64,000 nucleotides of DNA from Pseudomarimonas salicorniae (GTDB lineage: Bacteria; Pseudomonadota; Gammaproteobacteria; Xanthomonadales; Xanthomonadaceae): the NCBI RefSeq assembly GCF_023156535.1, contig NZ_JALNMH010000016.1, positions 19,085 to 83,084 on the forward strand. The letters run 5' to 3'. Below are positions 1-8,055 of the stretch, piece after piece (position 1 is the stretch's first letter; every line of letters begins with the position of its first letter). The translations under genes were made by a program, and so were the position numbers. The notes under the pieces are model-generated. The model did no database searches, was not told where the DNA came from, and worked only from the letters and a program-made list of their open reading frames with translations.

Positions 1-606
1 GGGGCCCAGGGCGTGCTGGCGCTGCAGATGCAGACGGATGCTGTCGAGTTCCTCATCGCTCGGGCGCTGTTCGAACAGCTCGCGGTAGCGGCTGCGGCGC
101 TCGTGGTCACCGGCGGCCAGTTGCAGGTAGCAGGGGTGCGGGCGCAGCAGCGGGTCGGCGAAGCCAAGCGCATTCGACGGGTGGCTGGACCAGGGATACT
201 CAGCCGGGCTCTCGACCATTCCGGCGCGGACCGGGTTCATCTCGATGTAGCGATGGCAGCGCAGCAGATAGCTTTCGGAGTCAACCAGACAGGCCTTGAA
301 GCGGCCCTCCCACAGCGTGCCGGTGCGGTGGTGGCGCAGGGTCACGTATCTCACGTTGCGCCGGCCCAGTGACTGCATCAAGGAGGAGATCTGCCCGACC
401 CCGCTCGGCGTGACCAGCAGATGCACGTGATTGGTCATCAGCACGCAGGCGTGCACTGCGCAGCCGAGCTTCAGTGCCGCTTCGCGCAGGTCGTCGAGGT
501 AGCGACGGCGGTCCGCGTCCTCGAAGAAGCACGGTTGGCGATCGTTCCCGCGCTGGATGATGTGCTGGGCGACGCCGGGAAGATCAAGGCGCGGCTGGCG
601 GAACAT
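1..606 (-). CDS. Y1 (IS200/REP-type) transposase, 3' end outside window
   Basis: Open reading frame running off the left edge: 202 codons from ATG at 606 with no stop. The protein opens [20 protein letters not shown], the usual start of Y1 transposases of the REP-associated type. It carries the metal-binding HxH motif in TNHVHLL and the catalytic tyrosine region [13 protein letters not shown], followed by the [10 protein letters not shown] block. These single-strand DNA transposases cut at palindromic hairpins. A GACCCCTGATT repeat lies 91 bp upstream of the start. The catalytic residues look intact, so the gene may be functional. It belongs to a longer subgroup than the second Y1 gene at 31656. 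Family assignment is firm; activity is inferred. Confidence 0.9.
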   Translation of the reverse strand, partial: MFRQPRLDLPGVAQHIIQRGNDRQPCFFEDADRRRYLDDLREAALKLGCAVHACVLMTNHVHLLVTPSGVGQISSLMQSLGRRNVRYVTLRHHRTGTLWEGRFKACLVDSESYLLRCHRYIEMNPVRAGMVESPAEYPWSSHPSNALGFADPLLRPHPCYLQLAAGDHERRSRYRELFEQRPSDEELDSIRLHLQRQHALGP

Positions 607-696
607 GACGGGGCCGTGTCATCGAGGTTCCCGCAGCTTGAAGCGGCCGCTACGGGGCGTCAGTCGGCGTCAGTCTCATTCCGCCTAGGACAGTTC

Positions 697-736
697 CGAA
701 AGTGCACTCCGACCCCTGATTTGGGACCCCTGATTT
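697..736. repeat. GACCCCTGATT repeat, copy 1 (with a tandem half copy)
   Basis: Positions 697-722 carry CGAAAGTGCACTC, one variable base, then GACCCCTGATTT. The last 12 bases are repeated directly at 725-736. A second full copy with a single internal mismatch lies at 1914-1938 in the same orientation. The half copy ends exactly where similarity to an AAC(3)-I acetyltransferase begins. Read on the minus strand the motif is 91 bp upstream of the Y1 transposase gene at the left edge, so it may be a recognition sequence for that enzyme. That link is inference. Confidence 0.75.
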
Positions 737-915
737 GCGGCCGCGGCATTGCCACCGCCCTGATCCAGCGACTGCGGGAATGGGCCGTGCAGCGGGGCAT
801 CTACGTGATCTTCGTCCAGGCCGACTACGGCGATGAGCCGGCCATCGCCCTCTACAGCACGCTGGGCCTCTGCGAGGCGGTGCTGCATTTCGACATCGCG
901 CCGGCTTCTGCTTAG
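736..915 (+). pseudogene. 5'-truncated AAC(3)-I-like aminoglycoside N-acetyltransferase fragment
   Basis: The reading frame from about 736 to the TAG at 913-915 encodes [12 protein letters not shown], then [21 protein letters not shown] and a VLHFDI ending. This matches the C-terminal third of AAC(3)-I enzymes (family pattern RQGIATALINLL...[22 protein letters not shown]...HFDI), GNAT-fold enzymes that acetylate the 3-amino group of gentamicin-type aminoglycosides. About 95 N-terminal residues, including much of the GNAT core, are missing. The frame upstream of 736 is unrelated repeat sequence and antisense transposase. It is therefore a dead fragment unless a fusion is expressed. Resemblance is judged from memory of the family. 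Confidence 0.75.
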
Positions 916-1228
916 CTGGCCCGGCTCAGCCCCGGCGCCGCGGCCACTTCCGTATCGGCGCTTTGTGGACGTCCGCCCTAATCGCTGCTTTCGGACTTCA
1001 GGCCCCGCTGGTCGCCTGCTAGGCTCGGAGATCAATTGCTGGAGACGGTGCATTGATTCCTGACCTCGCCGACGGCAACGGGCCGCTCTGGACGTCCATC
1101 ACACGCCAGTGGAAGCCGGTATCGCGTGCGACGGACTCGCGTTGTCGAGGCGCGGCGCGTAGGGCTCGAAGCGAGTTGCCGTGCCGGTCTGCCTTCGTGA
1201 GTGCACACCATAGTTCGAGTGCCGAAGT
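916..1228. other. Intergenic stretch without a recognisable gene
   Basis: 313 bases between the acetyltransferase fragment and the CPBP gene. I see no convincing coding frame, no clear promoter and no integron-type recombination site. Because the CPBP frame seems to lack part of its first membrane segment, this stretch may hold sequence brought next to it by a rearrangement. Confidence 0.4.
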
Positions 1229-1936
1229 TTGATCGGCCCCGTACTGATCGCCGTCTCCTGGCTGCTGCTGCGCCTGCAGGGCCGGCCGCTCTCCGAGCTT
1301 GGATTCAACAAGCCTGTGCAGCGCCTGGTCGAGTTCGTCAGCGGGTTGGCGCTTGCGGGCCTGTTCGCCTCGCTCCAGTTCGTCCTGATCGCGCATTTCG
1401 CCAGATTCCGTTGGATGCCCAACCCGGACGCGGGCCTGGCCCTGGTGATGGAAAGCCTGCGCTGGAACATCAACTCGGTGCTCTATGAAGAGCTGGTGTT
1501 CCGCGGCTACCTTCTCTACAAGGCGATCGAGTGGCTCGGCGTGAGAAGGGCGTGCTTCCTGTCCGCCGCAGCCTTCGGCGTCTATCACTGGTTCTCCTAT
1601 GGCGTCATTGGAAGCCTCGTGCCGATGGTCTACGTCTTCCTGCTGACGGGATCCTTCGGCTTGATGCTCGCCTACTCCTTCGCCATGTCCCGTTCGGTCG
1701 TGCTTCCGATTGCCCTGCATCTTGGCTGGAACCTGGCAACGATCCTTGTCTTCTCCAACGGTCCGCTGGGTGCACAGCTCCTGGTGCCCAGTTCAGTCGA
1801 GTCGATGCCGTTGAGCGTGGGCGAGCAGCTGCTCACCAGCCTGGTCATTCCCATCGGCTTCGTCGTGCTGGTGCTTTGGGGGGTGACGAGAGGGATCGGG
1901 CGGTATGGCGACTCGAAAGTGCACTCTGACCCCTGA
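1229..1936 (+). CDS. CPBP family intramembrane metalloprotease (possibly N-terminally truncated)
   Basis: 235-residue multi-pass membrane protein of the CAAX-protease/bacteriocin-processing (CPBP, Abi) family. The diagnostic motifs are present: YEELVFRGYLL (EExxxR), FGVYHW, and a final histidine in ALHLGWNL. These form the intramembrane glutamate/histidine site that cleaves or binds membrane substrates. The only available start is TTG at 1229, with an in-frame TAG at 1211-1213. The protein begins inside what looks like the first hydrophobic helix, so its 5' end may be lost. The last codons run into the GACCCCTGATT repeat and the repeat supplies the TGA. The substrate is unknown. Confidence 0.8.
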   Translation: MIGPVLIAVSWLLLRLQGRPLSELGFNKPVQRLVEFVSGLALAGLFASLQFVLIAHFARFRWMPNPDAGLALVMESLRWNINSVLYEELVFRGYLLYKAIEWLGVRRACFLSAAAFGVYHWFSYGVIGSLVPMVYVFLLTGSFGLMLAYSFAMSRSVVLPIALHLGWNLATILVFSNGPLGAQLLVPSSVESMPLSVGEQLLTSLVIPIGFVVLVLWGVTRGIGRYGDSKVHSDP

Positions 1937-1938
1937 TT
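1914..1938. repeat. GACCCCTGATT repeat, copy 2
   Basis: 25-base copy matching 697-722 with a single mismatch, in the same orientation. It overlaps the last codons and stop of the CPBP gene, so the C-terminal tail SKVHSDP is repeat-encoded. Together the two copies bracket about 1.2 kb holding the AAC(3)-I fragment and the protease gene. Confidence 0.8.
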
Positions 1939-1973
1939 CCTGGTGTATCTTCCAGTTCAACTCTGCGTTGGGG

Positions 1974-2444
1974 ATGAATATGTCTGCACTACACGTTCGT
2001 TCGGTTCTTGCTCTGTGCCTGGTTTCTGCCCTGGCGGCTCCCGTTGCCGCTGAAGTGGGCGATGGTGCTTCGGTGCTTGGCAGATTCGACGAGGCGGCTC
2101 AGCGCTTTGATCGCGCGCAGCTCGCCAAGGTGCTCGCAGCGGATGCGCGCATTTCCGTGGTCACGTGCAGTGCTCCAGAGGACGTGAGTTCAGGCGAGGA
2201 GTTCATTGCATCCACCGTTTCGATGGCGCCGGCGATCAAGACGTATGTCCGGTCCAGGGAAGCGATCTCTCGCGAGGATGGCGTCGGTCAGGGCGCGATG
2301 ATTTTGCGCAGCCGGGTCCACGAAGCGATCGAGGCGCAGGGTGGATACTCCAAGCAGGGTTGGTCCTCGGAGAGAACAACACTCGCTGAGCGCGGTGGCC
2401 GGCTGGTCATCACCGCCATCGAGTCGAAGATGGATTGCTCCTGA
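1974..2444 (+). CDS. Small secreted protein of unknown function
   Basis: 156 residues from ATG at 1974 (ATG at 1980 is equally possible). The N-terminus has a clear signal peptide, with hydrophobic VRSVLALCLVSALAAPVAA and a cleavage site after AxA. The mature part contains alternating amphipathic segments (FDEAAQRFDRAQLAKVLAADARI, residues about 38-60) like the start of an NTF2/SnoaL-like fold, and two cysteines, one near residue 70 (VVTCSAPED) and one at the C-terminus (KMDCS), that could pair in the periplasm. I do not recognise a named family. It follows the CPBP gene on the same strand with a 37-base gap. Confidence 0.6.
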   Translation: MNMSALHVRSVLALCLVSALAAPVAAEVGDGASVLGRFDEAAQRFDRAQLAKVLAADARISVVTCSAPEDVSSGEEFIASTVSMAPAIKTYVRSREAISREDGVGQGAMILRSRVHEAIEAQGGYSKQGWSSERTTLAERGGRLVITAIESKMDCS

Positions 2445-2682
2445 GGGTATGGCGAACAGAGGCGGGGTGCACCTCCAGTCGCAGGCCGTGTGAGGCAGCC
2501 AATCCAGGTCGCACCCGCATGGCGGTTGAGTCGGGATCTGGCGGGGGTGCGGAGGCGGCGGGACGAAGCGTGCGCTGGTATCGCGGTCCGCGCAGACCGA
2601 CCCGGGCGCCTCAGCGCACTGGTGACGACGACCGCCATTCGACCCGTGCGAATCCTAATGTCCAGTCTGAGCCCGGTCGAGA

Positions 2683-2707
2683 GCGCCCCGGTCATCCGCC
2701 GGGGCGC
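2683..2707 (-). terminator. Hairpin downstream of the small secreted protein gene
   Basis: Perfect 9-bp inverted repeat GCGCCCCGG / CCGGGGCGC with a 7-base loop, 24 bases beyond the stop of the minus-strand gene at 2731. No T-run follows, so a role as intrinsic terminator is uncertain. It also lies between two convergent genes and could serve both. Confidence 0.35.
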
Positions 2708-2730
2708 CCGTCCGCACCGGGCCGGCGCGA

Positions 2731-3057
2731 TTACTCGATGACGAAATCCTCGCCATCAATCTCGCAGATATCGATCTCGTACTCCTCGTACGGCTCCTTG
2801 CCCTCGACCTCGTAGCGGAAATCGAACTCGCAGACGGTGGCGTTGCTGATGGTGATGGTCACCGACTCGCCGTTCTCGATGGACTCGCCCAGCAGGTTGT
2901 CGCCCCAGTCGTCCCGTGAGGACGGACCGCCGTACAGCCCGTCCAGCGTGGAGCCGGTCTTGTTGACCACGGTGAATCCGATATCGCGGGCCGCGGCGCT
3001 GTCGATCGTCGCGCACATGAGGATCGCCGTCGCGGCGGCGAAGAGGGTGAAACGCAT
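2731..3057 (-). CDS. Small secreted acidic protein (GLYGGPSxxDDWGxNLLG family)
   Basis: 108 residues starting MRFTLFAAATAILMCATIDS, a signal peptide ending AAA. The mature part reads DIGFTVVNKTGSTLDGLYGG, then WGDNLLGE, then a very acidic C-terminus with two cysteines (VCEFDF and DICEI). Small exported proteins with this pattern (VVNKTG...GLYxxPSxxDDWGxxLLG...CxFD) recur in proteobacteria without a known function; they look like compact beta-sandwich modules. The frame stays open upstream, but the ATG at 3057 gives the signal peptide exactly. It is convergent with the gene ending at 2444. Confidence 0.7.
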   Translation of the reverse strand: MRFTLFAAATAILMCATIDSAAARDIGFTVVNKTGSTLDGLYGGPSSRDDWGDNLLGESIENGESVTITISNATVCEFDFRYEVEGKEPYEEYEIDICEIDGEDFVIE

Positions 3058-3571
3058 GGGATGGGTCCTTTGAGATTGGCGGGATGCCGAGAGCAAGCTA
3101 GCACGCGGCGATGCGGTGCTAGGTGGGGGAAGCGGGGAGAGAGGCCCTCCCCAGCCCGGGAGGGACAGGCGACAGGGGCGGGACGAGTCCCCCTGAGAGA
3201 ACCGGGTCCATGGGAACGGGGTCGGTTTCACCTTCAGGCAGCTGCATCCGTTGGCGGCAGCGCCCCGGCCATCGTCGCCCGTCGTAAGCCTGCGTTCCGT
3301 CCCGCCCCCCCGAAGGTCACCGAGAGCGTTGGGAGCATGGGTCCGCAGCATGACGGAGCGCCGTGACCGGTGTGGCCACTGCGATGGGCTTCGCGCGGCG
3401 CGTGGTTGCGCCCAGCGTGTCCGGCCACGACCGGGTAGCGGCGTGCCAGGCCAGCCAGGCATAGGTGTCGCAACGCACCGACCCCGACGGCAACAGCAGG
3501 CAAGGTGCACTCGCCACCACGAATTGCATCGAAGGCATGTCGCCTTCGCCAGATTCGGCACCGAGGTCACC
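3058..3571. other. 514-base stretch without a convincing gene
   Basis: Lies between two divergent genes. Several frames are open on both strands by virtue of high GC content, but none has a start with a ribosome site, a signal peptide or a family resemblance. It should contain the promoters of the genes at 3057 (minus) and 3572 (plus). Confidence 0.4.
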
Positions 3572-3781
3572 ATGAGCGCAAATGATCGCAACACCCATCA
3601 GCAGTCATCCAAGTCCGACACCATCAAGCCCACCGCCCCTGCGAACGACAGCAACCAGAAGTCGGGCGGGCCGAGTTCGCGGCAGCAGTCGGCCGAGGCC
3701 AAACCGGGCAGGGCGCCCGACGCCGGAGCGCCGGCAGCTGGCAAGGATTCGGCAGGTTTGAAGTCACAGCCCAGCAAGTAG
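3572..3781 (+). CDS. Small hydrophilic, probably disordered protein
   Basis: 69 residues beginning MSANDRNTHQQSSKSDTIKP. It has no hydrophobic segment, is rich in Ser, Gln, Lys, Ala and Pro, and resembles small stress-associated disordered proteins. A GAGG ribosome site lies 6 bases before the ATG. The frame extends far upstream but the ATG at 3572 is the only start with a good ribosome site. The next gene on the same strand (BON domains, often stress-induced) lies 123 bases on, so the two may respond to the same signal. No family recognised. Confidence 0.5.
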   Translation: MSANDRNTHQQSSKSDTIKPTAPANDSNQKSGGPSSRQQSAEAKPGRAPDAGAPAAGKDSAGLKSQPSK

Positions 3782-3904
3782 GGCCACCGTCTGGTCCTGG
3801 CTGACCGGCTTCGGGAGCCAAGGCCGATCCCGTGAACGCGGCGCAATTGCGGCGCGTTCCTTTCTCCGGCGGAGCCTTCAGGCTTCGCCATCGAGGAGCT
3901 ATTC

Positions 3905-4759
3905 ATGAACACCCGAACCCGCAGCATCGCGCTCGCCAGCGCGATCTACTTCGCCCTGTCCCTCTCCGCGCCGCTGGCGCTCGCCGCGGATGCCAGCGTC
4001 GGCATCACCAACGCCCGGATGGAAAGCCAGATCTGGACAACCTACATGTTGAGCCCCTACCTGCGCTCCCACGACCTCCGGGTCAGCGTGGTCGACGGCA
4101 TCGCCACCCTGGAGGGCGTCGTCGAGGAGGATGTCAACAAGGACCTTGCCGAGCAGATCGCGCGGGGCGTCGACGGCATCAGCAAGGTCGACAATCGCAT
4201 TGCGGTGAAAGCGGACTATCGCCCCAGCGCGAAGGGCGCGTCGCGGAAATATGGTGACAAGGTGGACGACGCCACCACCACGGCGGTAGTGCGGGCCAAG
4301 CTGTCCTGGAGTCGTCAGGCTGACGCCAAGCCGGTCGAGGTCACCACTCGCGACGGCAAGGTGACCCTGAAGGGCGAGGCAGACTCTGCGGCTGCCAAGT
4401 CACATATGACCCAGCTGGCTCGCAACACCGACGGCGTCACCGGCGTGGACGACCGGCTGCTGACCGTGCAGTCAACGAAGTCCCCGGCGGCGGAGCCCAC
4501 GATGGGCGAGGCCATGGCCGACACCTGGATCACCACCAAGGTCAAATCAACGTTCATGTACTCAAGCAACGTCGACGGCGCGGACATCTCGGTCAGCACG
4601 CTCGCTGGCGTTGTTACGCTGACCGGCAGGGTCGACAGTGGCGCGGAACGTGCCCTGGCCATCGAGCTGGCCCGGAACATTCGCGGTGTGAAGCGGGTTG
4701 ACGCGTCGACGCTTGCCTTCGTGCCCCTGGATGCGGTCAGTGCGGTAGGCGAGCGCTGA
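3905..4759 (+). CDS. Periplasmic triple BON-domain protein (OsmY-like)
   Basis: 284 residues with a signal peptide (hydrophobic ALASAIYFALSLSAPLALAA) followed by three BON domains at about residues 38-105, 120-195 and 207-278. Each shows the pattern of V/I-beta strands followed by G-V/I-x-x-V-D/N (GISKVDNRI, GVTGVDDRL, GVKRVDAST). BON proteins bind membranes or envelope polymers and are typically induced by osmotic or envelope stress; E. coli OsmY has two such domains. A GAGGAG ribosome site lies 7 bases before the ATG. Function as an envelope-stress protein is inferred from the family. Confidence 0.88.
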   Translation: MNTRTRSIALASAIYFALSLSAPLALAADASVGITNARMESQIWTTYMLSPYLRSHDLRVSVVDGIATLEGVVEEDVNKDLAEQIARGVDGISKVDNRIAVKADYRPSAKGASRKYGDKVDDATTTAVVRAKLSWSRQADAKPVEVTTRDGKVTLKGEADSAAAKSHMTQLARNTDGVTGVDDRLLTVQSTKSPAAEPTMGEAMADTWITTKVKSTFMYSSNVDGADISVSTLAGVVTLTGRVDSGAERALAIELARNIRGVKRVDASTLAFVPLDAVSAVGER

Positions 4760-4958
4760 GCGAAAACGTCGGCGGAGAAGACCGAGTCATGTCGTACAGC
4801 ACCGCAAGAACCACTGCACGGGCCGGGGATGGGGAAGCGCAGCTCTGGGCCGCGATCTTCACTGCCTTTGCCGAGCTGTCGTACGCCGTGCGGGAGGCCG
4901 GACCCCGCACGCGCCCGGGTCCGCCATCACGTGGACAGTGCGAAGGTGTTCGGGTCGC

Positions 4959-5681
4959 TCATCCCGCCCCGTTGCGCGGCAGTACCGCCTTCATCTCCGC
5001 AAACGTGTAGACCGTGCCGAGCCCGGGAGCAGAGACGGAGATCGCCAGCATCGCCCGCGCGATGTCAGCGGCGGCGATGGGACGGAGCTTCATTGGCAGC
5101 AGGGGCGAGAGCAGCGACAGGCTGACCGCCAGTGCCTTCGGGGTGTGCCGGGACCCGACGATGACCGAGGGCCGGAAGATGCTCACCACTTCCGGCCCCT
5201 GATGGATGACCGCCTGCTCGGACTCGCCCTTGACCCGGGCATAGCGCGGCATGCCTGCTGCGCCCGATCCGCGGGTGCTGGCTTCGGGATCGGCGCCGAT
5301 GGCCGACATGAAGGCCAGGTGGCGCACCTTGCCCGAGTCCTTAAGACCGGCGGCAAATGCGGCGTTGAGTTCGACATCGACGGCGCGGTGCTCGTCGATC
5401 GACAGCGCGGCGGTACCGGCGCCGATGCCGAGCACGCTGAAGCCGAGCACGGGGTGGTCGAATGGCTCCAGTGCCTCGACCACCGCTGCACGCAGCTGTT
5501 CGGGCCACATGTCGGGTACGACCCGTTCCACGACGGCGGTGCCGGATCGCTTGGCGATGTCGGTCGCCCGCCTCGAGATCACCACGATCCTCGAGAACCG
5601 TGCCGAGCGCACGGCCTCCTCGAGCAGGGCCTCGCCGACGGAGCCTGAGGCCCCAAGAATGATGGCGGACACGTCGGGCAT
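4959..5681 (-). CDS. NAD(P)-binding atypical SDR / epimerase-like oxidoreductase
   Basis: 240 residues from ATG at 5681 (MPDVSAIILGASGSVGEALL). The glycine-rich Rossmann motif GASGSVG sits at the N-terminus, followed by a basic residue after strand 2 (VVISRRA). HLAFMSAIGAD and the Y-x-x-x-K-like pair in YARVKGESEQAV resemble the active site of atypical SDRs of the NAD(P)H-binding/HTATIP2-like group. FRPSVIVG and the C-terminal regulatory segment fit the same family. The substrate cannot be told. The frame continues 14 codons upstream, but the start chosen places the Rossmann fold at the usual distance. Convergent with the BON gene. Confidence 0.8.
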   Translation of the reverse strand: MPDVSAIILGASGSVGEALLEEAVRSARFSRIVVISRRATDIAKRSGTAVVERVVPDMWPEQLRAAVVEALEPFDHPVLGFSVLGIGAGTAALSIDEHRAVDVELNAAFAAGLKDSGKVRHLAFMSAIGADPEASTRGSGAAGMPRYARVKGESEQAVIHQGPEVVSIFRPSVIVGSRHTPKALAVSLSLLSPLLPMKLRPIAAADIARAMLAISVSAPGLGTVYTFAEMKAVLPRNGAG

Positions 5682-5988
5682 GAAGGTCGGTCCTGCGGCA
5701 GCGATGGGGCGGGATGCAGGCACTGTATCCCGGTCGGCGGATCAGCGGGCCGAGGATCCCTCGCCGCGTGCTCGGCGGGAGCAAGGCGGCCCTTTGGCCA
5801 AGCCCCCGACATGCCAAGCCGCAACGCGCCACGGCCGCGCGCGCCGGATGCGTGGCACATTCCGACCCCGCCCTCGGCGTGAGTCAGGAATGTTCCGCCC
5901 TGCGCCGGCAGGGCGAGGCAGCCTGCTCGGGCCTGCCAGCCGGGCCAACCGGTAAACTGCGCGCCCTGTCCGACCCTTGAGACCCCCG
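5682..5988. other. 307-base divergent promoter region
   Basis: Separates the divergent SDR and DUF3297 genes. No coding frame stands out. I cannot assign specific promoter boxes with confidence. Confidence 0.35.
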
Positions 5989-6234
5989 ATGAGCACCGAG
6001 CTTCCCGACCGCCTGTCCAACGACCCCCGCAGCCCCTACTACAACGCCGAGCTGCTGGAGCGCGGCGTCGGCATCCGCTTCAACGGCGAAGAGCGCCGCA
6101 ATATCGAGGAGTACTGCGTGAGCGAGGGCTGGGTTCGGGTCGCCGCCGGCAAGGCCCTCGACCGCCGCGGCCAGCCGATGACCATCAAGCTCAAGGGCGC
6201 AGTGGAGCCCTACCTGCTGCCTGCCGCCGAGTAG
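5989..6234 (+). CDS. DUF3297 family protein
   Basis: 81 residues matching DUF3297 along its whole length: LPDRLSNDPRSPYYNAELLE, then GIRFNGEERRNIEEYCVSEG, then WVRVAAGKALDRRGQPMTIK and KGAVEPYL. This is a small, highly conserved cytoplasmic family of unknown function, often sitting alone in gamma- and betaproteobacteria. The ATG at 5989 is preferred over an upstream in-frame start at 5977 because the family begins with MS/MT shortly before LPDRLS. Confidence 0.92.
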   Translation: MSTELPDRLSNDPRSPYYNAELLERGVGIRFNGEERRNIEEYCVSEGWVRVAAGKALDRRGQPMTIKLKGAVEPYLLPAAE

Positions 6235-6329
6235 GGGCGGGCGGAGATCGTGGTCGTCCCGCAGGCCGCATGCCGGGGCCTGTGGTCCCGTCGGTGGCCG
6301 CGCGCGGATTGAGCAGGGCGGTTTCCTGC

Positions 6330-7565
6330 TCAGGACAGCAAGCGCCAGGCCTCGCCCGGAACCAGCTCGCACCGGTTACTGCGTGCGCGGCCGCCGAGCC
6401 GATAGCGCCACCGCCCCACCAGGTCGTAGGCGGCATCGCAGGCGCCTTGTGGAAGTGATCGCAGCGCCCAGGCGGCGATCAGCCAGAGACCGCCGAGTCG
6501 TTCGAGCACGGCAATCACCGCGCGTGACTTCAGCGCCTGGTGGCCGGACTCGTCGACCACGACGATGCTCTCGCCATCAAAGGGTCGCGGCCCGGCGCCC
6601 AGCAGCTGGCGTGCGGTGCTACCGGACAGGGGCGCGAACTGCAGGCGTTGCTGCGCATCCTCGTGGGTGGCAAGTCGCACCGTGGCGTGGCAGAACGCGC
6701 AATCGCCGTCGAAAAGCATCACCGCGCGGCTGCGTCGGCTCCACCTGCTGAGCCAGGCGGGATCGAAGGTCAGCAGGTGCACCAGCAGCATCGGAAAGGT
6801 GAGGTCGGCGAAGTTGAGGAAGGTCAGGAAGCCGACCTGGGCGCCCAGCATCGCCGCCCACAGCCAGGGCCGCAGCCGGGGCACAAGCACCAGCGGCGCG
6901 AACAGCAGCTCAATGAGCAGAACGGCCCAGGTCAGCGCCTGCAGAACGATCGGCGGTGTGGCCAGCACCAGGCTGCGAAGCGCGTGGTCGCGGGCCAGCG
7001 GATTCTCCAGCACCAGGCGGATCGTCTCACCCTCGACCCAGCTGGGACTGGACAGCTTGGTCCAGCCGCTGTGCGAATAGCTGAGTGCGAGAATGACCCA
7101 GGCGGCGAGGAACAGATGCCGAGGCAGTCGCCATTGGGGGCGGACCCCGCGCAGCCGGCCCGCCAGCGAGCCATAGGGGCGCGAGGGCACGAAGGCGTGC
7201 AGCAAGAGCAGCCAGCCGAACAGTGGCAGGCTGGGGTTGGCGATCAGTGGGTTGCGCTGGAACAGCCAGCCCAATACCAGGGCTGCAATCAACGCGCCGG
7301 CCCGATCGCCCCATCCCACCAGCACCGCCAGGCTGCTGGCGCAGCCCAGCGCGAACAGGGTGTTCAGGACGAGCGCGCCGTCGTCGACGAACAGCGGGTT
7401 TGGAAGCAGTCCGAAGTACGGACTCAGCTGCGCCGCAGCGACCGCGCCACCGGCCCCGAACACCTCGCCCGCCCAGGGCCAGAGCATGCCGAAGTGGACG
7501 ATCAGGTAGACCCCCAGCAGGGCGCGATACAGGCTGTACTGGGCACCGGTCCAGCGCTCAGTCAT
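6330..7565 (-). CDS. HTTM-domain membrane protein fused to a DCC (DUF393) thiol-disulfide domain
   Basis: 411 residues. Residues 1 to about 270 form a multi-helix HTTM (horizontally transferred transmembrane) domain, the membrane fold related to vitamin K-dependent gamma-carboxylase; it includes SYSHSGWTKLSSPSWVEG, typical of the family. From about residue 283 a DCC domain follows, with LFDGDCAFC containing C289-x-x-C292, a thioredoxin-like redox pair. ATG at 7565 overlaps the stop of the upstream gene by 8 bases, so translation is probably coupled. Last gene of the 8768-6330 operon. The pairing suggests a membrane-embedded enzyme with a cytoplasmic redox partner; the substrate is unknown. 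Confidence 0.85.
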   Translation of the reverse strand: MTERWTGAQYSLYRALLGVYLIVHFGMLWPWAGEVFGAGGAVAAAQLSPYFGLLPNPLFVDDGALVLNTLFALGCASSLAVLVGWGDRAGALIAALVLGWLFQRNPLIANPSLPLFGWLLLLHAFVPSRPYGSLAGRLRGVRPQWRLPRHLFLAAWVILALSYSHSGWTKLSSPSWVEGETIRLVLENPLARDHALRSLVLATPPIVLQALTWAVLLIELLFAPLVLVPRLRPWLWAAMLGAQVGFLTFLNFADLTFPMLLVHLLTFDPAWLSRWSRRSRAVMLFDGDCAFCHATVRLATHEDAQQRLQFAPLSGSTARQLLGAGPRPFDGESIVVVDESGHQALKSRAVIAVLERLGGLWLIAAWALRSLPQGACDAAYDLVGRWRYRLGGRARSNRCELVPGEAWRLLS

Positions 7566-8055
7566 GGCAGCCGGCCTCCCAGGCCAGTTGAAGGTCGCGG
7601 CGGGCGTCATCGCGCACCGGGTGCACGCTGACGCGCAGATCCCGGGCGCCGGCCGGCAGGCCGAGCTCCGCGTGCAGCGGTCCCGGTTCGCAGAACGCGT
7701 AGCGCATGACGCTCTCCTGCATCGGGCGCAGGCGCGGGTCGTGGCGCAGCAGCGGCCCGTAGGCGAGCGCTGCGCCGTAGACATTGCGCCGGTTGTAGGG
7801 GCCCTGGATGCGCCGGTAGCGGGACGGCTCCAGGGTCAGGCTTGCCGGCGCGCCGTCGGCGCCGCGCCAGTGCAGCGCGAAGCGGGCAGCGTGGGTCTCG
7901 TAGCCCTGGTGGGCGGTGAACACCTTCATCGCGGGGGCGACCTGGGTGGCCGCGGCAAGGCCCTTCAGACCGGCCAGCCCGAGCACGTCACCGACCATCT
8001 GCGCCGAGCCCACCCCGACGAGCAGGATGAACTCGCAGGCATGGCGCGGCTTCAT
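7558..8055 (-). CDS. Uncharacterised protein of the desaturase/HTTM operon
   Basis: 165 residues starting MKPRHACEFILLVGVGSAQM with one hydrophobic N-terminal segment (about residues 9-40), then a hydrophilic domain rich in R and H: HQGYETHAARFALHWRG, SRYRRIQGPYNRRN and MRYAFCEPGP. I do not recognise the family by name. Its start overlaps the desaturase stop by 4 bases (ATGA) and its stop overlaps the HTTM-DCC start by 8 bases, so the three proteins are probably made together. Membrane anchoring beside two multi-pass enzymes suggests a shared complex or pathway; this is inference. Confidence 0.7.
   Translation of the reverse strand: MKPRHACEFILLVGVGSAQMVGDVLGLAGLKGLAAATQVAPAMKVFTAHQGYETHAARFALHWRGADGAPASLTLEPSRYRRIQGPYNRRNVYGAALAYGPLLRHDPRLRPMQESVMRYAFCEPGPLHAELGLPAGARDLRVSVHPVRDDARRDLQLAWEAGCHD

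Noticed and set aside
697..2444. Integron gene cassettes (resistance-type gene plus small genes, same strand)
   Set aside because: No attC-like site with paired 7-base core sites was seen, and the repeat between genes is identical rather than palindromic; no integrase in the window.
4789..5010. Possible 73-residue protein between the BON and SDR genes
   Set aside because: Overlaps the SDR gene on the opposite strand, has no family resemblance and ends in the coding region of a real gene.
6310..6332. Hairpin TGAGCAGG-7-CCTGCTCA at the end of the HTTM-DCC gene as terminator
   Set aside because: Overlaps the stop codon and has no T-run on either strand.
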